Assembly (NCBI GenBank): GCA_963776205.1 | Contig: CAVZLR010000002.1 | Span: 248,001-312,000, forward strand | Reading direction: 5' to 3' | DNA from: UBA4459 sp963776205 | GTDB taxonomy: Bacteria; Bacteroidota; Bacteroidia; Bacteroidales; F082 | DNA length: 64,000 nucleotides | In this document: piece by piece, positions 27,976 to 36,337 of the stretch | How the letters are laid out: the number at the start of each line of letters is the position of its first letter | How positions within the stretch are numbered: the stretch's first letter is position 1 | The notes under the pieces: generated by a model | Told to the model about the DNA's origin: nothing | The model's database searches: none | What the model saw: the letters and a program-made list of their open reading frames with translations, nothing else | Made by a program: the position numbers and the translations under genes

Positions 27976-29613
27976 GTGAAAATAGCTTTAGCACAACTCA
28001 ATTATCATATCGGGAATTTCAGCAGCAATGTGCAGAAAATTAAACATGCCGTTCAAAAAGCTGAAAAGGTAGGCGCCGATCTGGTTGTATTTGCCGAATT
28101 GGCAATTTCAGGCTATCCGCCACGCGATTTTCTGGAGTTTGATGATTTTATTAATCGGTGCAATAATGCATTGGATGAGATTGCCAGCCACTGCAGAAAC
28201 ATAGGAGCAATTGTTGGTTTACCGACATATAACAAGGGGAAGAAAGGTAAACCACTTTATAATTCAGCTGCCTTTATTGCAGATGGACAAGTGAAAAAAT
28301 ACATTCACAAATCATTACTACCCAATTACGATATTTTTGATGAATACCGGTATTTTGAGCCCAATAAGAGCTTCGAGATTATTGAATTTCAAGGTCGGAA
28401 AATTGCACTTACCATTTGTGAAGACTTGTGGAATGTGCAGGACAACCCGCTCTATACGGTCAATCCAATGGATGAATTGATGCCATTGAATCCTGATCTC
28501 ATTATCAATATTGCGGCTTCTCCTTTCAATTATCACCAGATAGAAATACGAACCGAAATACTCAGGCGAAATGCTGAGAAATATCATTTACCTTTAGTAT
28601 ACGTAAATCATGTAGGTGCACAAACGGAATTGATTTTTGACGGCGGATCGCTCGTTATGAATGCAAAAGGACAAGTTGTTGATGAACTCCAATATTTTGA
28701 AGAAGACCTTAGAATTTTTGAACTGGATGACATCCAACAGTCCAATGTTTATAAAGCAAAAGTTAAAAAGCCTGTCATCGGATTGATTCATGATGCGCTG
28801 GTGATGGGTATCAGGAATTATTTTCATAAACTGGGGTTTCAGAAAGCCATCCTTGGATTATCGGGCGGTATTGATTCTGCGCTGACAGCTGCCCTGGCTG
28901 CCGAAGCATTGGGTCATGAAAATGTATATAATGTGCTGATGCCATCCGAATTTTCGAGTGATCATTCGGTAAGCGATGCGATCAAACTGGCTGAGAACCT
29001 TCAAATGCCATACGATGTTATCTCAATTGAAAAAGCGTATGATGCTTTTAAAACCACATTAAAACCACATTTTAAAGACCTCCCATTTAATATTGCTGAA
29101 GAGAATATCCAGGCAAGGATCAGGGGGGTATTGCTGATGGCATTATCCAATAAATTTGGCTACATTTTACTGAATACCAGCAATAAAAGTGAAGTAGCCG
29201 TGGGTTACAGTACTCTATATGGCGATATGAATGGTGGGCTTTCAGTGTTGGGAGATGTTTATAAAACACAGGTCTTTGAAATGACCCGATATATAAATCG
29301 TAAAAAAGAGAACATTCCATATCATATAATTAGCAAACCACCTTCAGCTGAATTAAGGCCTGATCAAAAAGATACTGACTCACTTCCGGAATATGAGATA
29401 CTTGATGAAATCCTTTACCAATACATTGAAAACAGGTTAGGCCCCAGAGAAATAATAGCGCTAGGGTTTGAAGAAAATTTGGTGAAAAGAATATTGAAAC
29501 TCGTCAATATGAGTGAGTATAAAAGATACCAGACGCCCCCTATTTTGAGGGTATCGTCAAAGGCATTCGGAATGGGCAGGAGAATGCCTATTGTTGGTAA
29601 ATACCTTTCTTAG
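27976..29613 (+). CDS. nadE: Glutamine-dependent NAD+ synthase
   Basis: The enzyme amidates nicotinate adenine dinucleotide using glutamine as nitrogen source. The 545-residue chain is a two-domain fusion. The nitrilase-like glutaminase domain (~1-260) has its triad in FAELAISGYPPRD (Glu), IHKSLLPNY (Lys) and LTICEDLW (Cys). The NAD synthetase domain (~270-545) has the ATP loop LGLSGGIDSALTAALAAEA and NTSNKSEVAVGYSTLYGDM. The start codon is GTG at 27976. It overlaps the convergent NifU-type gene by 4 bases at the stops. Confidence 0.97.
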   Translation: MKIALAQLNYHIGNFSSNVQKIKHAVQKAEKVGADLVVFAELAISGYPPRDFLEFDDFINRCNNALDEIASHCRNIGAIVGLPTYNKGKKGKPLYNSAAFIADGQVKKYIHKSLLPNYDIFDEYRYFEPNKSFEIIEFQGRKIALTICEDLWNVQDNPLYTVNPMDELMPLNPDLIINIAASPFNYHQIEIRTEILRRNAEKYHLPLVYVNHVGAQTELIFDGGSLVMNAKGQVVDELQYFEEDLRIFELDDIQQSNVYKAKVKKPVIGLIHDALVMGIRNYFHKLGFQKAILGLSGGIDSALTAALAAEALGHENVYNVLMPSEFSSDHSVSDAIKLAENLQMPYDVISIEKAYDAFKTTLKPHFKDLPFNIAEENIQARIRGVLLMALSNKFGYILLNTSNKSEVAVGYSTLYGDMNGGLSVLGDVYKTQVFEMTRYINRKKENIPYHIISKPPSAELRPDQKDTDSLPEYEILDEILYQYIENRLGPREIIALGFEENLVKRILKLVNMSEYKRYQTPPILRVSSKAFGMGRRMPIVGKYLS

Positions 29614-29858
29614 AGATTTATTGCTACCACTTCCTTGATTTCGGGAAGTACTTTTTTTAATGTAGCTTCAACACCATTTTTTAAAGTCATTGTACTGTAA
29701 GGACATGTTCCGCAAGCACCTGTTAATTCCACGTTTACAACATTATCTTCAGTAAGTTCAACAAATGCAATATCGCCACCATCCTGCTGTAAATAAGGCC
29801 TTACCTGGTCAAGTACATTTAATACTTTGCGGGTTAAATCTTCTCTTGAGTTTTCCAT
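29610..29858 (-). CDS. NifU C-terminal domain protein (Fe-S cluster scaffold/carrier)
   Basis: 82 residues forming a single Nfu domain: VLDQVRPYLQQDGGDIAFVEL, then the cluster-binding pair in GACGTCPYSTMTLKNGVE (CxxC) and a final VLPEIKEVVAI. Such proteins carry a [4Fe-4S] cluster between two monomers and deliver it to client enzymes. It lies 13 bases downstream of the Mrp/ApbC ATPase gene on the same strand, a very common pairing that points to a shared Fe-S carrier function. Confidence 0.93.
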   Translation of the reverse strand: MENSREDLTRKVLNVLDQVRPYLQQDGGDIAFVELTEDNVVNVELTGACGTCPYSTMTLKNGVEATLKKVLPEIKEVVAINL

Positions 29859-29871
29859 GGTATTATATATG

Positions 29872-30924
29872 TTAGTTTCTTAATTTTTTTACCTGTTCTT
29901 CTACTTTATCTGCAATTTCTTTGAAGGCTTTTGTAACCAGCGAGCTATCATCCAATACAATTGGCGATCCATTATCACCGGTTTCTACAATTTTCTCAAC
30001 TATGGGTATTCTGCCGAGCACAGGAATATCCAATTCTCCTGCCAAATCATCCGTAGCTCCTTTTCCGAAAATGAAATATTTCTTCTCGGGCATGTCTTCA
30101 GGAGTGAAATAGGACATATTCTCAACAATTCCCAACAATGGTATTGTCAGTACATCCTGCCTGTACATCATGGCTGCCCTTCGCACATCCGCAGTTGCCA
30201 CTTTTTGAGGCGTTGTGACCAGTATGGTTCCCCTAACATTATAGGTCTGTGCTAGCGTAAGCTGAATATCGCCGGTTCCGGGAGGCATGTCTATCACAAG
30301 GTAATCAAGTTCGCCCCAATCTGAATCTGCCATAAGCTGGTTAAATGCCTTGTTGATCATTGATCCCCGCCACATCAATGCCTGGTTGGGCTGAACGAAA
30401 AATCCAAGCGACAGTATTTTAACACCGTAATTTTCCAATGGCAGCATAATGACTTTACCTTCCTTCTCAATTACGCCTGGCTTCTGACCTTCCACACCAA
30501 ACATCATGGGTACGGATGGCCCCATAATATCAGCATCAAGAATACCCACTTTTAATCCTTTTTTTGCCAGGGAGACCGCCAGGTTGGCCGCTATGGTAGA
30601 TTTTCCAACACCCCCTTTTCCGGCAATTACCGCAATAATGTTTTTAACCCCCGATAGTGGCCCCATTCCCTTTTCTGTTTCCGAAACAGGGATGATGTTC
30701 ACTTTAATGTCTTCACTAATCTCCGATTTTAAAATCTTTTCAGCAGATGAGCTGATGATTCCTACAGCTGGATCATCTTTTTTTGGGAAAATAATATGTA
30801 TGGTTATCTCATCATCATTGATGTCAATATCATCTATCATATTCAGATCGACAATGTTGTCTTTCTTAGCAAAAAAGATGACTTGTTTTAAAGCATTATA
30901 AACTTGCTTTTTTGTTATAAACAT
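29872..30924 (-). CDS. apbC: Mrp/NBP35 family P-loop ATPase, Fe-S cluster carrier (ApbC)
   Basis: The 350-residue protein has a short MIP18-like N-terminal domain (~1-90) and a SIMIBI ATPase. It shows the deviant Walker A GKGGVGKSTIAANLA (~105), ILDADIMGPSVPMMFG, LDYLVIDMPPGTGDIQLT and VENMSYFTPED. In other Mrp proteins the last region often carries a CxxC that binds the bridging cluster; here it reads YFTPEDMPEKKYFIFGKG and has no cysteine, so cluster binding may differ. The gene starts 5 bases after the alkyltransferase-like gene ends, so the genes from about 32.0 to 29.6 kb probably share a transcript. Confidence 0.92.
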   Translation of the reverse strand: MFITKKQVYNALKQVIFFAKKDNIVDLNMIDDIDINDDEITIHIIFPKKDDPAVGIISSSAEKILKSEISEDIKVNIIPVSETEKGMGPLSGVKNIIAVIAGKGGVGKSTIAANLAVSLAKKGLKVGILDADIMGPSVPMMFGVEGQKPGVIEKEGKVIMLPLENYGVKILSLGFFVQPNQALMWRGSMINKAFNQLMADSDWGELDYLVIDMPPGTGDIQLTLAQTYNVRGTILVTTPQKVATADVRRAAMMYRQDVLTIPLLGIVENMSYFTPEDMPEKKYFIFGKGATDDLAGELDIPVLGRIPIVEKIVETGDNGSPIVLDDSSLVTKAFKEIADKVEEQVKKLRN

Positions 30925-30928
30925 CGAA

Positions 30929-31366
30929 TTATTTTAATTTAGATTTAATAATAATAAATAAAATACTAACTGCAAAATTACGTATTATTTTTCGAATAGA
31001 ACAAAGGAGTTTTAGAATATTTACTGCATTTACAGTAGGTTTTCGTGCAGGGTTCCAGAACTTCTCTTTGAAATTGACAACCTGATCATCTTCAATAAGA
31101 ATTCCTTCGCTTTCCAATAGTTGCTTCATTACATCTGCGCCTCCAAAATGATGCTTACCGGTGAGCATTCCTGCTCTGTTTACAACCCGGTGTGCCGGAA
31201 TATTTTCAGGCATGGTATGGCTTCCATTCATGGCCCATCCCACCATTCGAGCTGATCCTTTGCTCCCAAGGTATTCAGCAATAGCCCCATAAGAAGTAAC
31301 ACGACCGTAAGGGATCTGTTTTACTACTTCATAAACTTGTCGAAAGAAACCGGCTTGATCACTCAT
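30929..31366 (-). CDS. Alkyltransferase-like (ATL) MGMT-family protein
   Basis: The ATG at 31366 overlaps the trmB stop (ATGA), giving 145 residues. The DNA-binding part of the MGMT fold is complete: FFRQVYEVVKQIPYGRVTSYGAIAEYLG with the helix-turn-helix, then ARMVGWAMN. The active-site PCHR of true O6-alkylguanine methyltransferases reads PAHRVVNRAG here, with Ala58 in place of the acceptor cysteine. This is the hallmark of ATL proteins, which bind alkylated guanine and flag it for nucleotide excision repair without repairing it. After KEKFWNP, where the family usually ends, about 35 extra residues follow to the stop, so a natural stop may have been lost. Confidence 0.88.
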   Translation of the reverse strand: MSDQAGFFRQVYEVVKQIPYGRVTSYGAIAEYLGSKGSARMVGWAMNGSHTMPENIPAHRVVNRAGMLTGKHHFGGADVMKQLLESEGILIEDDQVVNFKEKFWNPARKPTVNAVNILKLLCSIRKIIRNFAVSILFIIIKSKLK

Positions 31367-32034
31367 ATGTTCAGCATGAATTTTAAGTATTTGATTTTTG
31401 TGCCGTGTTCCAGCCATTTTTTTTCATAAAACGTTTGAATCTGTGTAAGCTCATTATTTATACTACCATCGTAAATATCGTAAGAATAATATAAAAGATC
31501 CAGTTTCTCTTCTTTGATCACATCCAGTGTATATTCAAAGAATATGATGTTATCTGTTTTCAGGTGAATGACACCTTCTCTTTTTAAGAATTTCCTGTAT
31601 TGTTCCAGAAACTGAGGTGATGTGAGCCGTTTTCGGGTTTTGATCTCCCTTGGATGCGGATCAGGAAAAGTAATCCAGATTTCAGTAACTTCATCCAAGT
31701 CGAAATAATAGCTGATCTGGTTGATCCGGGTTCTGATAAATGCCACGTTAGTCAAACCTTTTTCTTTTGCAGTTTTCAATCCCCGCCACATTCTTGCCCC
31801 TTTGATATCGATTCCAATAAAATTTTTATCTGGATGTCTCTGCGCCAGGCCCACCGTATATTCTCCTTTCCCGCATCCCAATTCCAAAATGATAGGGTTA
31901 TCGTTTTTAAAAAAATCATTCCCCCATTTACCTTTCAGATAAAAACCATTTTTTACCTCTTCAAAATGATACTGGAAGAGATTGTCGAAGGTCATGTTTT
32001 CGGCAAAACGCTTCAGTTTATTTTTCGCACACAC
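31363..32034 (-). CDS. trmB: tRNA (guanine-N7-)-methyltransferase
   Basis: TrmB methylates G46 in the tRNA variable loop using S-adenosylmethionine. It is 223 residues long and has the SAM motif ILELGCGKGEYTVGLAQRHP (~49-68), GIDIKGARMWRG, and the signature ITFPDPHPREIKTRKRLT, which carries catalytic Asp and substrate-contact residues. The frame opens with GTG (CAKNKLKRFAEN), matching the usual KNKL.RFAE N-terminus; the next ATG would remove that motif. It is tightly coupled to the ATL gene downstream by a 4-base overlap and begins 21 bases after the HU-SPOR gene. Confidence 0.95.
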   Translation of the reverse strand: MCAKNKLKRFAENMTFDNLFQYHFEEVKNGFYLKGKWGNDFFKNDNPIILELGCGKGEYTVGLAQRHPDKNFIGIDIKGARMWRGLKTAKEKGLTNVAFIRTRINQISYYFDLDEVTEIWITFPDPHPREIKTRKRLTSPQFLEQYRKFLKREGVIHLKTDNIIFFEYTLDVIKEEKLDLLYYSYDIYDGSINNELTQIQTFYEKKWLEHGTKIKYLKFMLNI

Positions 32035-32055
32035 TTTTTGGAGTTTTCTTGGAGG

Positions 32056-33188
32056 TTACTTTTTTTTCAATATCCAGGCATCCGGATATTGCTCGTTTCT
32101 GAGGGCATATAATTTTTCTTTCGCTTCTTCGACGGTGGCAAATGCAGCATAAGCTACCCGGTACATGCCATTTTTGGTGGTATCGGCGATAACTGCACCA
32201 ATACCTTCTTGTTTGAGTTGATTGACCAGTTTTAATGCATTTGATTCTTCAGAGAATGAACCGGTGATAATCATATAAGATCCTGACTGAGGCTTTATTG
32301 TTGGAATCTTAATGATCCTCTTTTGGGAATTCGGGTGTTTCAATTATTTCCAATGCGCTTTCAGAATCTCTTTCAGTTATTTCACTTCCTGTATTAACTT
32401 CTTCAACTGGGATAATACTTTCAGATACTTCAGTTGAAACATCCTTCATAGCAGATTCCAGTTCTTCTACCAGTGGTATTTCTTTACGGATCGTTTTGCT
32501 AACTACAGCTGACTCACTGGGGAGCTCACTGGAAAATACGGGGATGAGCATAGCATAATTTTGCCAATAGGAAGTAACATGCTCTTTAATCGTAAATCCG
32601 CCTCCAATGCTTAATAATAAAATGAATAAAACCAGCACAACGATGCCTGCCCGGTTTCTACTCTTGCCCGCCGTTTCCTTATGAACAACAGGTTTTCTGT
32701 CTTTTGGCTTTAATTTACCGCTTATTAAAGGTTCTACGATGCCTTTAATTCTTTCTTCATCTGATTCCCTTTCAATAGGCGGCGAGTAAAAACTTCCAAG
32801 CCCGAATGCTTCCAAATTATAGTTTGCCTGTTCATTCTGCTCAAAAGTAATATGACCTTCACTATTCTTATACAGTGTGCCAATATCTTTAAAACTGATC
32901 CTGTTTCCAGCTTTAATCTCCTCCTGACATTGCTTTGAAAAGTCGAGAATAATTTGTTTGGCCTCCACATAAGAGATGCTTTCTGAATTTGCAATTTGAT
33001 TCATCAACAACCCATCGTTGGCACTCAGATGGATATTGAACATGATTTTCCTGAAAGGAGGTAGAAACTGATGAGTTAATGCGATTTATAGTTGCAGGGC
33101 GATCGTTTACAATAAAACCACCAAAGCCAGGAATTACAACGCATTCGTGTTCGTAAAGGAGTTCACTTATGTAGGGAGCTACATTCAC
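32056..33188 (-). CDS. HU-like (CCDC81-type) / transmembrane / SPOR domain protein, with two frameshifts
   Basis: The corrected product is about 376 residues. Residues ~1-130 hold two HU/IHF-like domains of the prokaryotic CCDC81 type: ISELLYEHECVVIPGFGGFI, then FNIHLSANDGLLMNQIA and ISFKDIGTLYKN. One transmembrane helix follows (AGIVVLVLFILLLSIGGG, ~200), then an acidic linker (~240-300) and a C-terminal SPOR domain (GSYMIITGSFSEESNALKL to YPDAWIL). SPOR domains bind peptidoglycan glycan strands stripped of peptides at division sites. The protein could thus link DNA or cytoplasmic partners to the cell wall, an inference from the domains. Extra bases lie near 33077 and 32321-32324. The start is GTG at 33188. 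Confidence 0.85.
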
Positions 33189-33240
33189 AAAATCAATATT
33201 TTTTCAGAATAGGCTAAATTATACATTCAAAATCTTATTA

Positions 33241-33990
33241 TCAAGGCTTGTTCGTAAGTTTTAATAAGTCTTCAGGTGTATCGATCCCTAACGAATCATA
33301 TTCGGTGTATTCCACTGAAATCTGATATTTGTTTTCCATCCATCTCAATTGCTCCAACTTTTCTGCCATTTCAAGCGTTGTTGGCTCAAGCATTGCCAAT
33401 TCAATTAAAATGTTTTTCCGGTATCCATAAATGCCAATATGTTTGTAAAAATCGGCATGTGAAAGCCAATTTGTTTCGTGTACATCTCTCACATATGGTA
33501 TTGGATTCCGACTGAAATACATGGCATTGCCATTTTTATCTAGAACCAGTTTTACCACACTGGGATTGAATAATTCTTCATCGGAAGTAATTTTTTTTGC
33601 CAGCGTTCCAATCTGTGCATCCTGATTATTAAATATGGCAGTTACTTTTTGAATTTGTTCCGCTTGAATGAATGGTTCATCGCCCTGGATATTAATCACA
33701 ACTTCAAATGATGAACCAGTATCTTTTTCAATTTTTAAAATCGCTTCTACACATCTTGAGGTACCATTCTGATGATCTTGACTGGTCATTACAGCTTCTC
33801 CACCAAAATCCATTACATGATCCCATATCCGTTCATCATCAGTTGCTACTACTACTTTATCAAGCACATCTGCTGACTTACATTGTTCAAATACGCGCTG
33901 GATCATCGACTTTCCATCTATAAATGCCAGCGGTTTGCCCGGGAAACGGGTAGATGCATAACGTGCAGGAATGATACCAATAATTGACAT
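33241..33990 (-). CDS. kdsB: 3-Deoxy-manno-octulosonate cytidylyltransferase (CMP-Kdo synthetase)
   Basis: KdsB activates Kdo with CTP for addition to lipid A. The 249-residue chain has the nucleotidyltransferase signature IPARYASTRFPGKPLAFIDG at the N-terminus, VVVATDDERIWDHV, INIQGDEPFIQ (the CTP/Mg Asp) and the C-terminal WLSHADFYKHIGIYGYR and LEMAEKLEQLRW blocks. All key positions look intact. It is immediately downstream of the deoxynucleoside kinase (23 bases), so both are probably on one transcript. The Kdo branch is completed in this window by kdsC at 45.2-45.7 kb. Confidence 0.97.
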   Translation of the reverse strand: MSIIGIIPARYASTRFPGKPLAFIDGKSMIQRVFEQCKSADVLDKVVVATDDERIWDHVMDFGGEAVMTSQDHQNGTSRCVEAILKIEKDTGSSFEVVINIQGDEPFIQAEQIQKVTAIFNNQDAQIGTLAKKITSDEELFNPSVVKLVLDKNGNAMYFSRNPIPYVRDVHETNWLSHADFYKHIGIYGYRKNILIELAMLEPTTLEMAEKLEQLRWMENKYQISVEYTEYDSLGIDTPEDLLKLTNKP

Positions 33991-34013
33991 TTAAAACAGG
34001 ATCATTTGAGGAT

Positions 34014-34625
34014 TTAAAAGAGACCGTGAAGGTCGGCATTTACTTTGTCAATAACAACACTCAAGTTCTCAGGATCATTGAAATCCGTATCATCCACATT
34101 GATGATCAATAATTTACCCTGGTCATATTTCTCGATCCAGGCTTCGTATCTTTCATTCAGCAATTTCAGGTAATCCAGGCGAATTGATTCTTCGTAATCC
34201 CTACCCCGTTTCTGGATTTGTTCAACAAGCGTAGAAACCGAACCACGAAGGTAAATCATCAAATCAGGAGGTTGAATGAAGGAGCTCATTAACTCAAACA
34301 ATGAAATGTAATTTTCAAAATCTCGGGTCGACATCAGGTTCATCGAGTGCAGATTGGGTGCAAAAATGTAAGCATCTTCATAAATAGTGCGGTCCTGGAT
34401 AATGTTTTTTCCACTTTTTCTAATTTCAACCACTTGCCTGAAACGGGAATTCAGAAAATAAATCTGGAGGTTAAACGACCATCGCTGCATGTCTTCGTAA
34501 AAACTATGCAGGTATGGATTGTTTTCTACATCTTCAAAATGAGGTTTCCAGTTAAAATGTTTTGCCAGCAATCGTGTTAATGTCGTTTTACCCGATCCTA
34601 TGTTTCCTGCTATCGCTATGTGCAT
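34014..34625 (-). CDS. Deoxynucleoside kinase
   Basis: 203 residues of the dNK/thymidine-kinase-2 fold. The P-loop is IAGNIGSGKTTLTRLLA (~5-21), the substrate-binding acidic pair follows in FEDVENNPYLHSFYEDMQ, QDRTIYEDAYIFA corresponds to the family's ERS/DRS motif, and the LID region is YLRGSVSTLVEQIQKRGRDYE. It salvages deoxynucleosides by 5'-phosphorylation; which base is preferred (deoxyadenosine, deoxyguanosine or a wider range) cannot be read from sequence alone. It lies between a GH3-family gene and kdsB, all on the minus strand. Confidence 0.92.
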   Translation of the reverse strand: MHIAIAGNIGSGKTTLTRLLAKHFNWKPHFEDVENNPYLHSFYEDMQRWSFNLQIYFLNSRFRQVVEIRKSGKNIIQDRTIYEDAYIFAPNLHSMNLMSTRDFENYISLFELMSSFIQPPDLMIYLRGSVSTLVEQIQKRGRDYEESIRLDYLKLLNERYEAWIEKYDQGKLLIINVDDTDFNDPENLSVVIDKVNADLHGLF

Positions 34626-34692
34626 TGATTCAAATTTAAGTTACGAATTTAATAAAATTAGCGCTGCCTGCCATTCATGATATAAAATCTTA

Positions 34693-36204
34693 TTATTTAG
34701 CAAGAATTGATAATATTTCATCCACATAAGTACGGTCGTTAAAAAGACGGGGTACTTTATTCTGCCCTCCTAATTTATCCCTCATTTTCATCCACTTATA
34801 AAAAGATTGCTGTGGTAAACTTTTTATAATCGGGGGCTTTAATACAAAATTATGATATCTTTTAGCTTCATAATCCGAATTCAAGGATTTCAATGCATTA
34901 TCAAATGCTTCGGTAAAAAACTCAAAATCGTTGGGTGGTTTTTCAAATTCGATCAGCCATTGATGTGCCATTTCATCATTCTCAAAATTTGGTGCTGCTG
35001 TATATTCCGTTAAGATGGCATCTGTCTTTTTACAAGCAATTGAGAGCGCATTATCGGCATTGTCAATAATTAGTTCCTCGCCTACCAGGTTAATAAAGTT
35101 TTTAGTACGGCCTGTAATCCTGATTGTATAAGGATCTGTGGAAGTAAAAGTTACTGTATCACCAATTTCGTATCTCCAAAGCCCCGCATTGGTTGTAATG
35201 ATCAATGCATAATTTTTACCTATCTCCACTTCATTCAGTTGCATGACCTTAGGTTCTTTTTTGCCCAATTCATTAATCGGAACAAATTCATAATAGATAC
35301 CGTAATCCAACATTAGTAAAAGATCATCATTCTCTCTGTTGTTCTGGATACCAAAAAAGCCTTCCGATGCATTGTAGGTATTGAAATAGTGTATCCTATC
35401 TGGCTGGATGATCTGGTTGTATTGCTCCCTGTATGGCTCAAAATTTACTCCCCCATGAAAGAAAACTTCAAGGTTGGGCCATACTTCGTGAATATGGCTT
35501 TTACCTGTTTTTTTTAGAATTTTTTTCAATAAAACCAACATCCAAGAGGGCACGCCTGATAAACTCGTTACATCGTGACCAGATGTAGATTCAGCCATTA
35601 ACTCCAGTTTATTTTCCCACTCATCCATAAGGGCTATGGTTAAGGAAGGGGTACGTTTGAACTGGGCCCAAAACGGCAAGTTGTTCATGATAATGGCCGA
35701 CAGATCACCTTCATAATAGGAAGCGTTGCTTACTTCTTTGATATTCCCGCTGCCCCCCATCGCCAGTCCGTCACCATTGAATAAACCAGCTTCAGGAAAT
35801 TGGTTGAAATACATAGAAAGCATATCTTTCCCGCCTTTATAGTGGCAATCGTTAAGTGCTGATTCAGTAACCGGTATGAATTTACTTTTCCCGGCAGTGG
35901 TGCCGGATGATTTGGCAAACCATTTCACTTCTTCAGGCCAGAGCAGGTTTTGTTCGCCTTCTCTCAGCCGGTCAATATAAGGTTTCAGATCTTCGTAGGT
36001 ACTGATGGGTACCCTTTCGGAAAAGGTTTGAACAGAATTGATGCTTTCAAAATCATATTTTTTGCCCCATTCAGTATCTTTTGCTGTCTGAATCAGCTTT
36101 TTAAACCATTCTTCCTGCACTTCATGCGGATATTTCATGAATAGGTCAATCTGGTGTATCCTCTTTTTAATAAGCCAGTTAAGTGCAGATGCGATGATGG
36201 GCAT
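34693..36204 (-). CDS. GH3-family (auxin-responsive promoter-like) acyl-adenylating protein
   Basis: The 503-residue protein belongs to the GH3 family, relatives of plant enzymes that adenylate a carboxylic acid and join it to an amino acid. Visible adenylation blocks are WFAKSSGTTAGKSKFIPV (~88-105, the phosphate loop), YNASEGFFGIQ (~280) and LWRYEIGDTVTFTS (~335), followed by RTKNFINLVGEELIIDNAD at the hinge to the C-terminal domain. Plant auxin or jasmonate activity should not be assumed. Bacterial GH3 substrates are largely unknown to me. It stands upstream of the deoxynucleoside kinase with 67 bases between them and is divergent from ispE. Confidence 0.9.
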   Translation of the reverse strand: MPIIASALNWLIKKRIHQIDLFMKYPHEVQEEWFKKLIQTAKDTEWGKKYDFESINSVQTFSERVPISTYEDLKPYIDRLREGEQNLLWPEEVKWFAKSSGTTAGKSKFIPVTESALNDCHYKGGKDMLSMYFNQFPEAGLFNGDGLAMGGSGNIKEVSNASYYEGDLSAIIMNNLPFWAQFKRTPSLTIALMDEWENKLELMAESTSGHDVTSLSGVPSWMLVLLKKILKKTGKSHIHEVWPNLEVFFHGGVNFEPYREQYNQIIQPDRIHYFNTYNASEGFFGIQNNRENDDLLLMLDYGIYYEFVPINELGKKEPKVMQLNEVEIGKNYALIITTNAGLWRYEIGDTVTFTSTDPYTIRITGRTKNFINLVGEELIIDNADNALSIACKKTDAILTEYTAAPNFENDEMAHQWLIEFEKPPNDFEFFTEAFDNALKSLNSDYEAKRYHNFVLKPPIIKSLPQQSFYKWMKMRDKLGGQNKVPRLFNDRTYVDEILSILAK

Positions 36205-36309
36205 ATTCGTGTTTTGATCAAATGTTAAGCCTTCAAAAGTAAAAAGAAATGAGCTTCGTTTTCCGGTTTCTTTTATGAATTTCGAATGTGCTCAACAAAT
36301 ACAATTTCT

Positions 36310-36317
36310 TATTTTTG
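36310..36317 (+). promoter_or_regulatory. -7 promoter box upstream of ispE
   Basis: TATTTTTG, a match to TAnnTTTG, lies 20 bases before the ispE ATG. No clear -33 element is seen. Confidence 0.5.
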
Positions 36318-36337
36318 GTCTGCAATAAAACTTCCTG

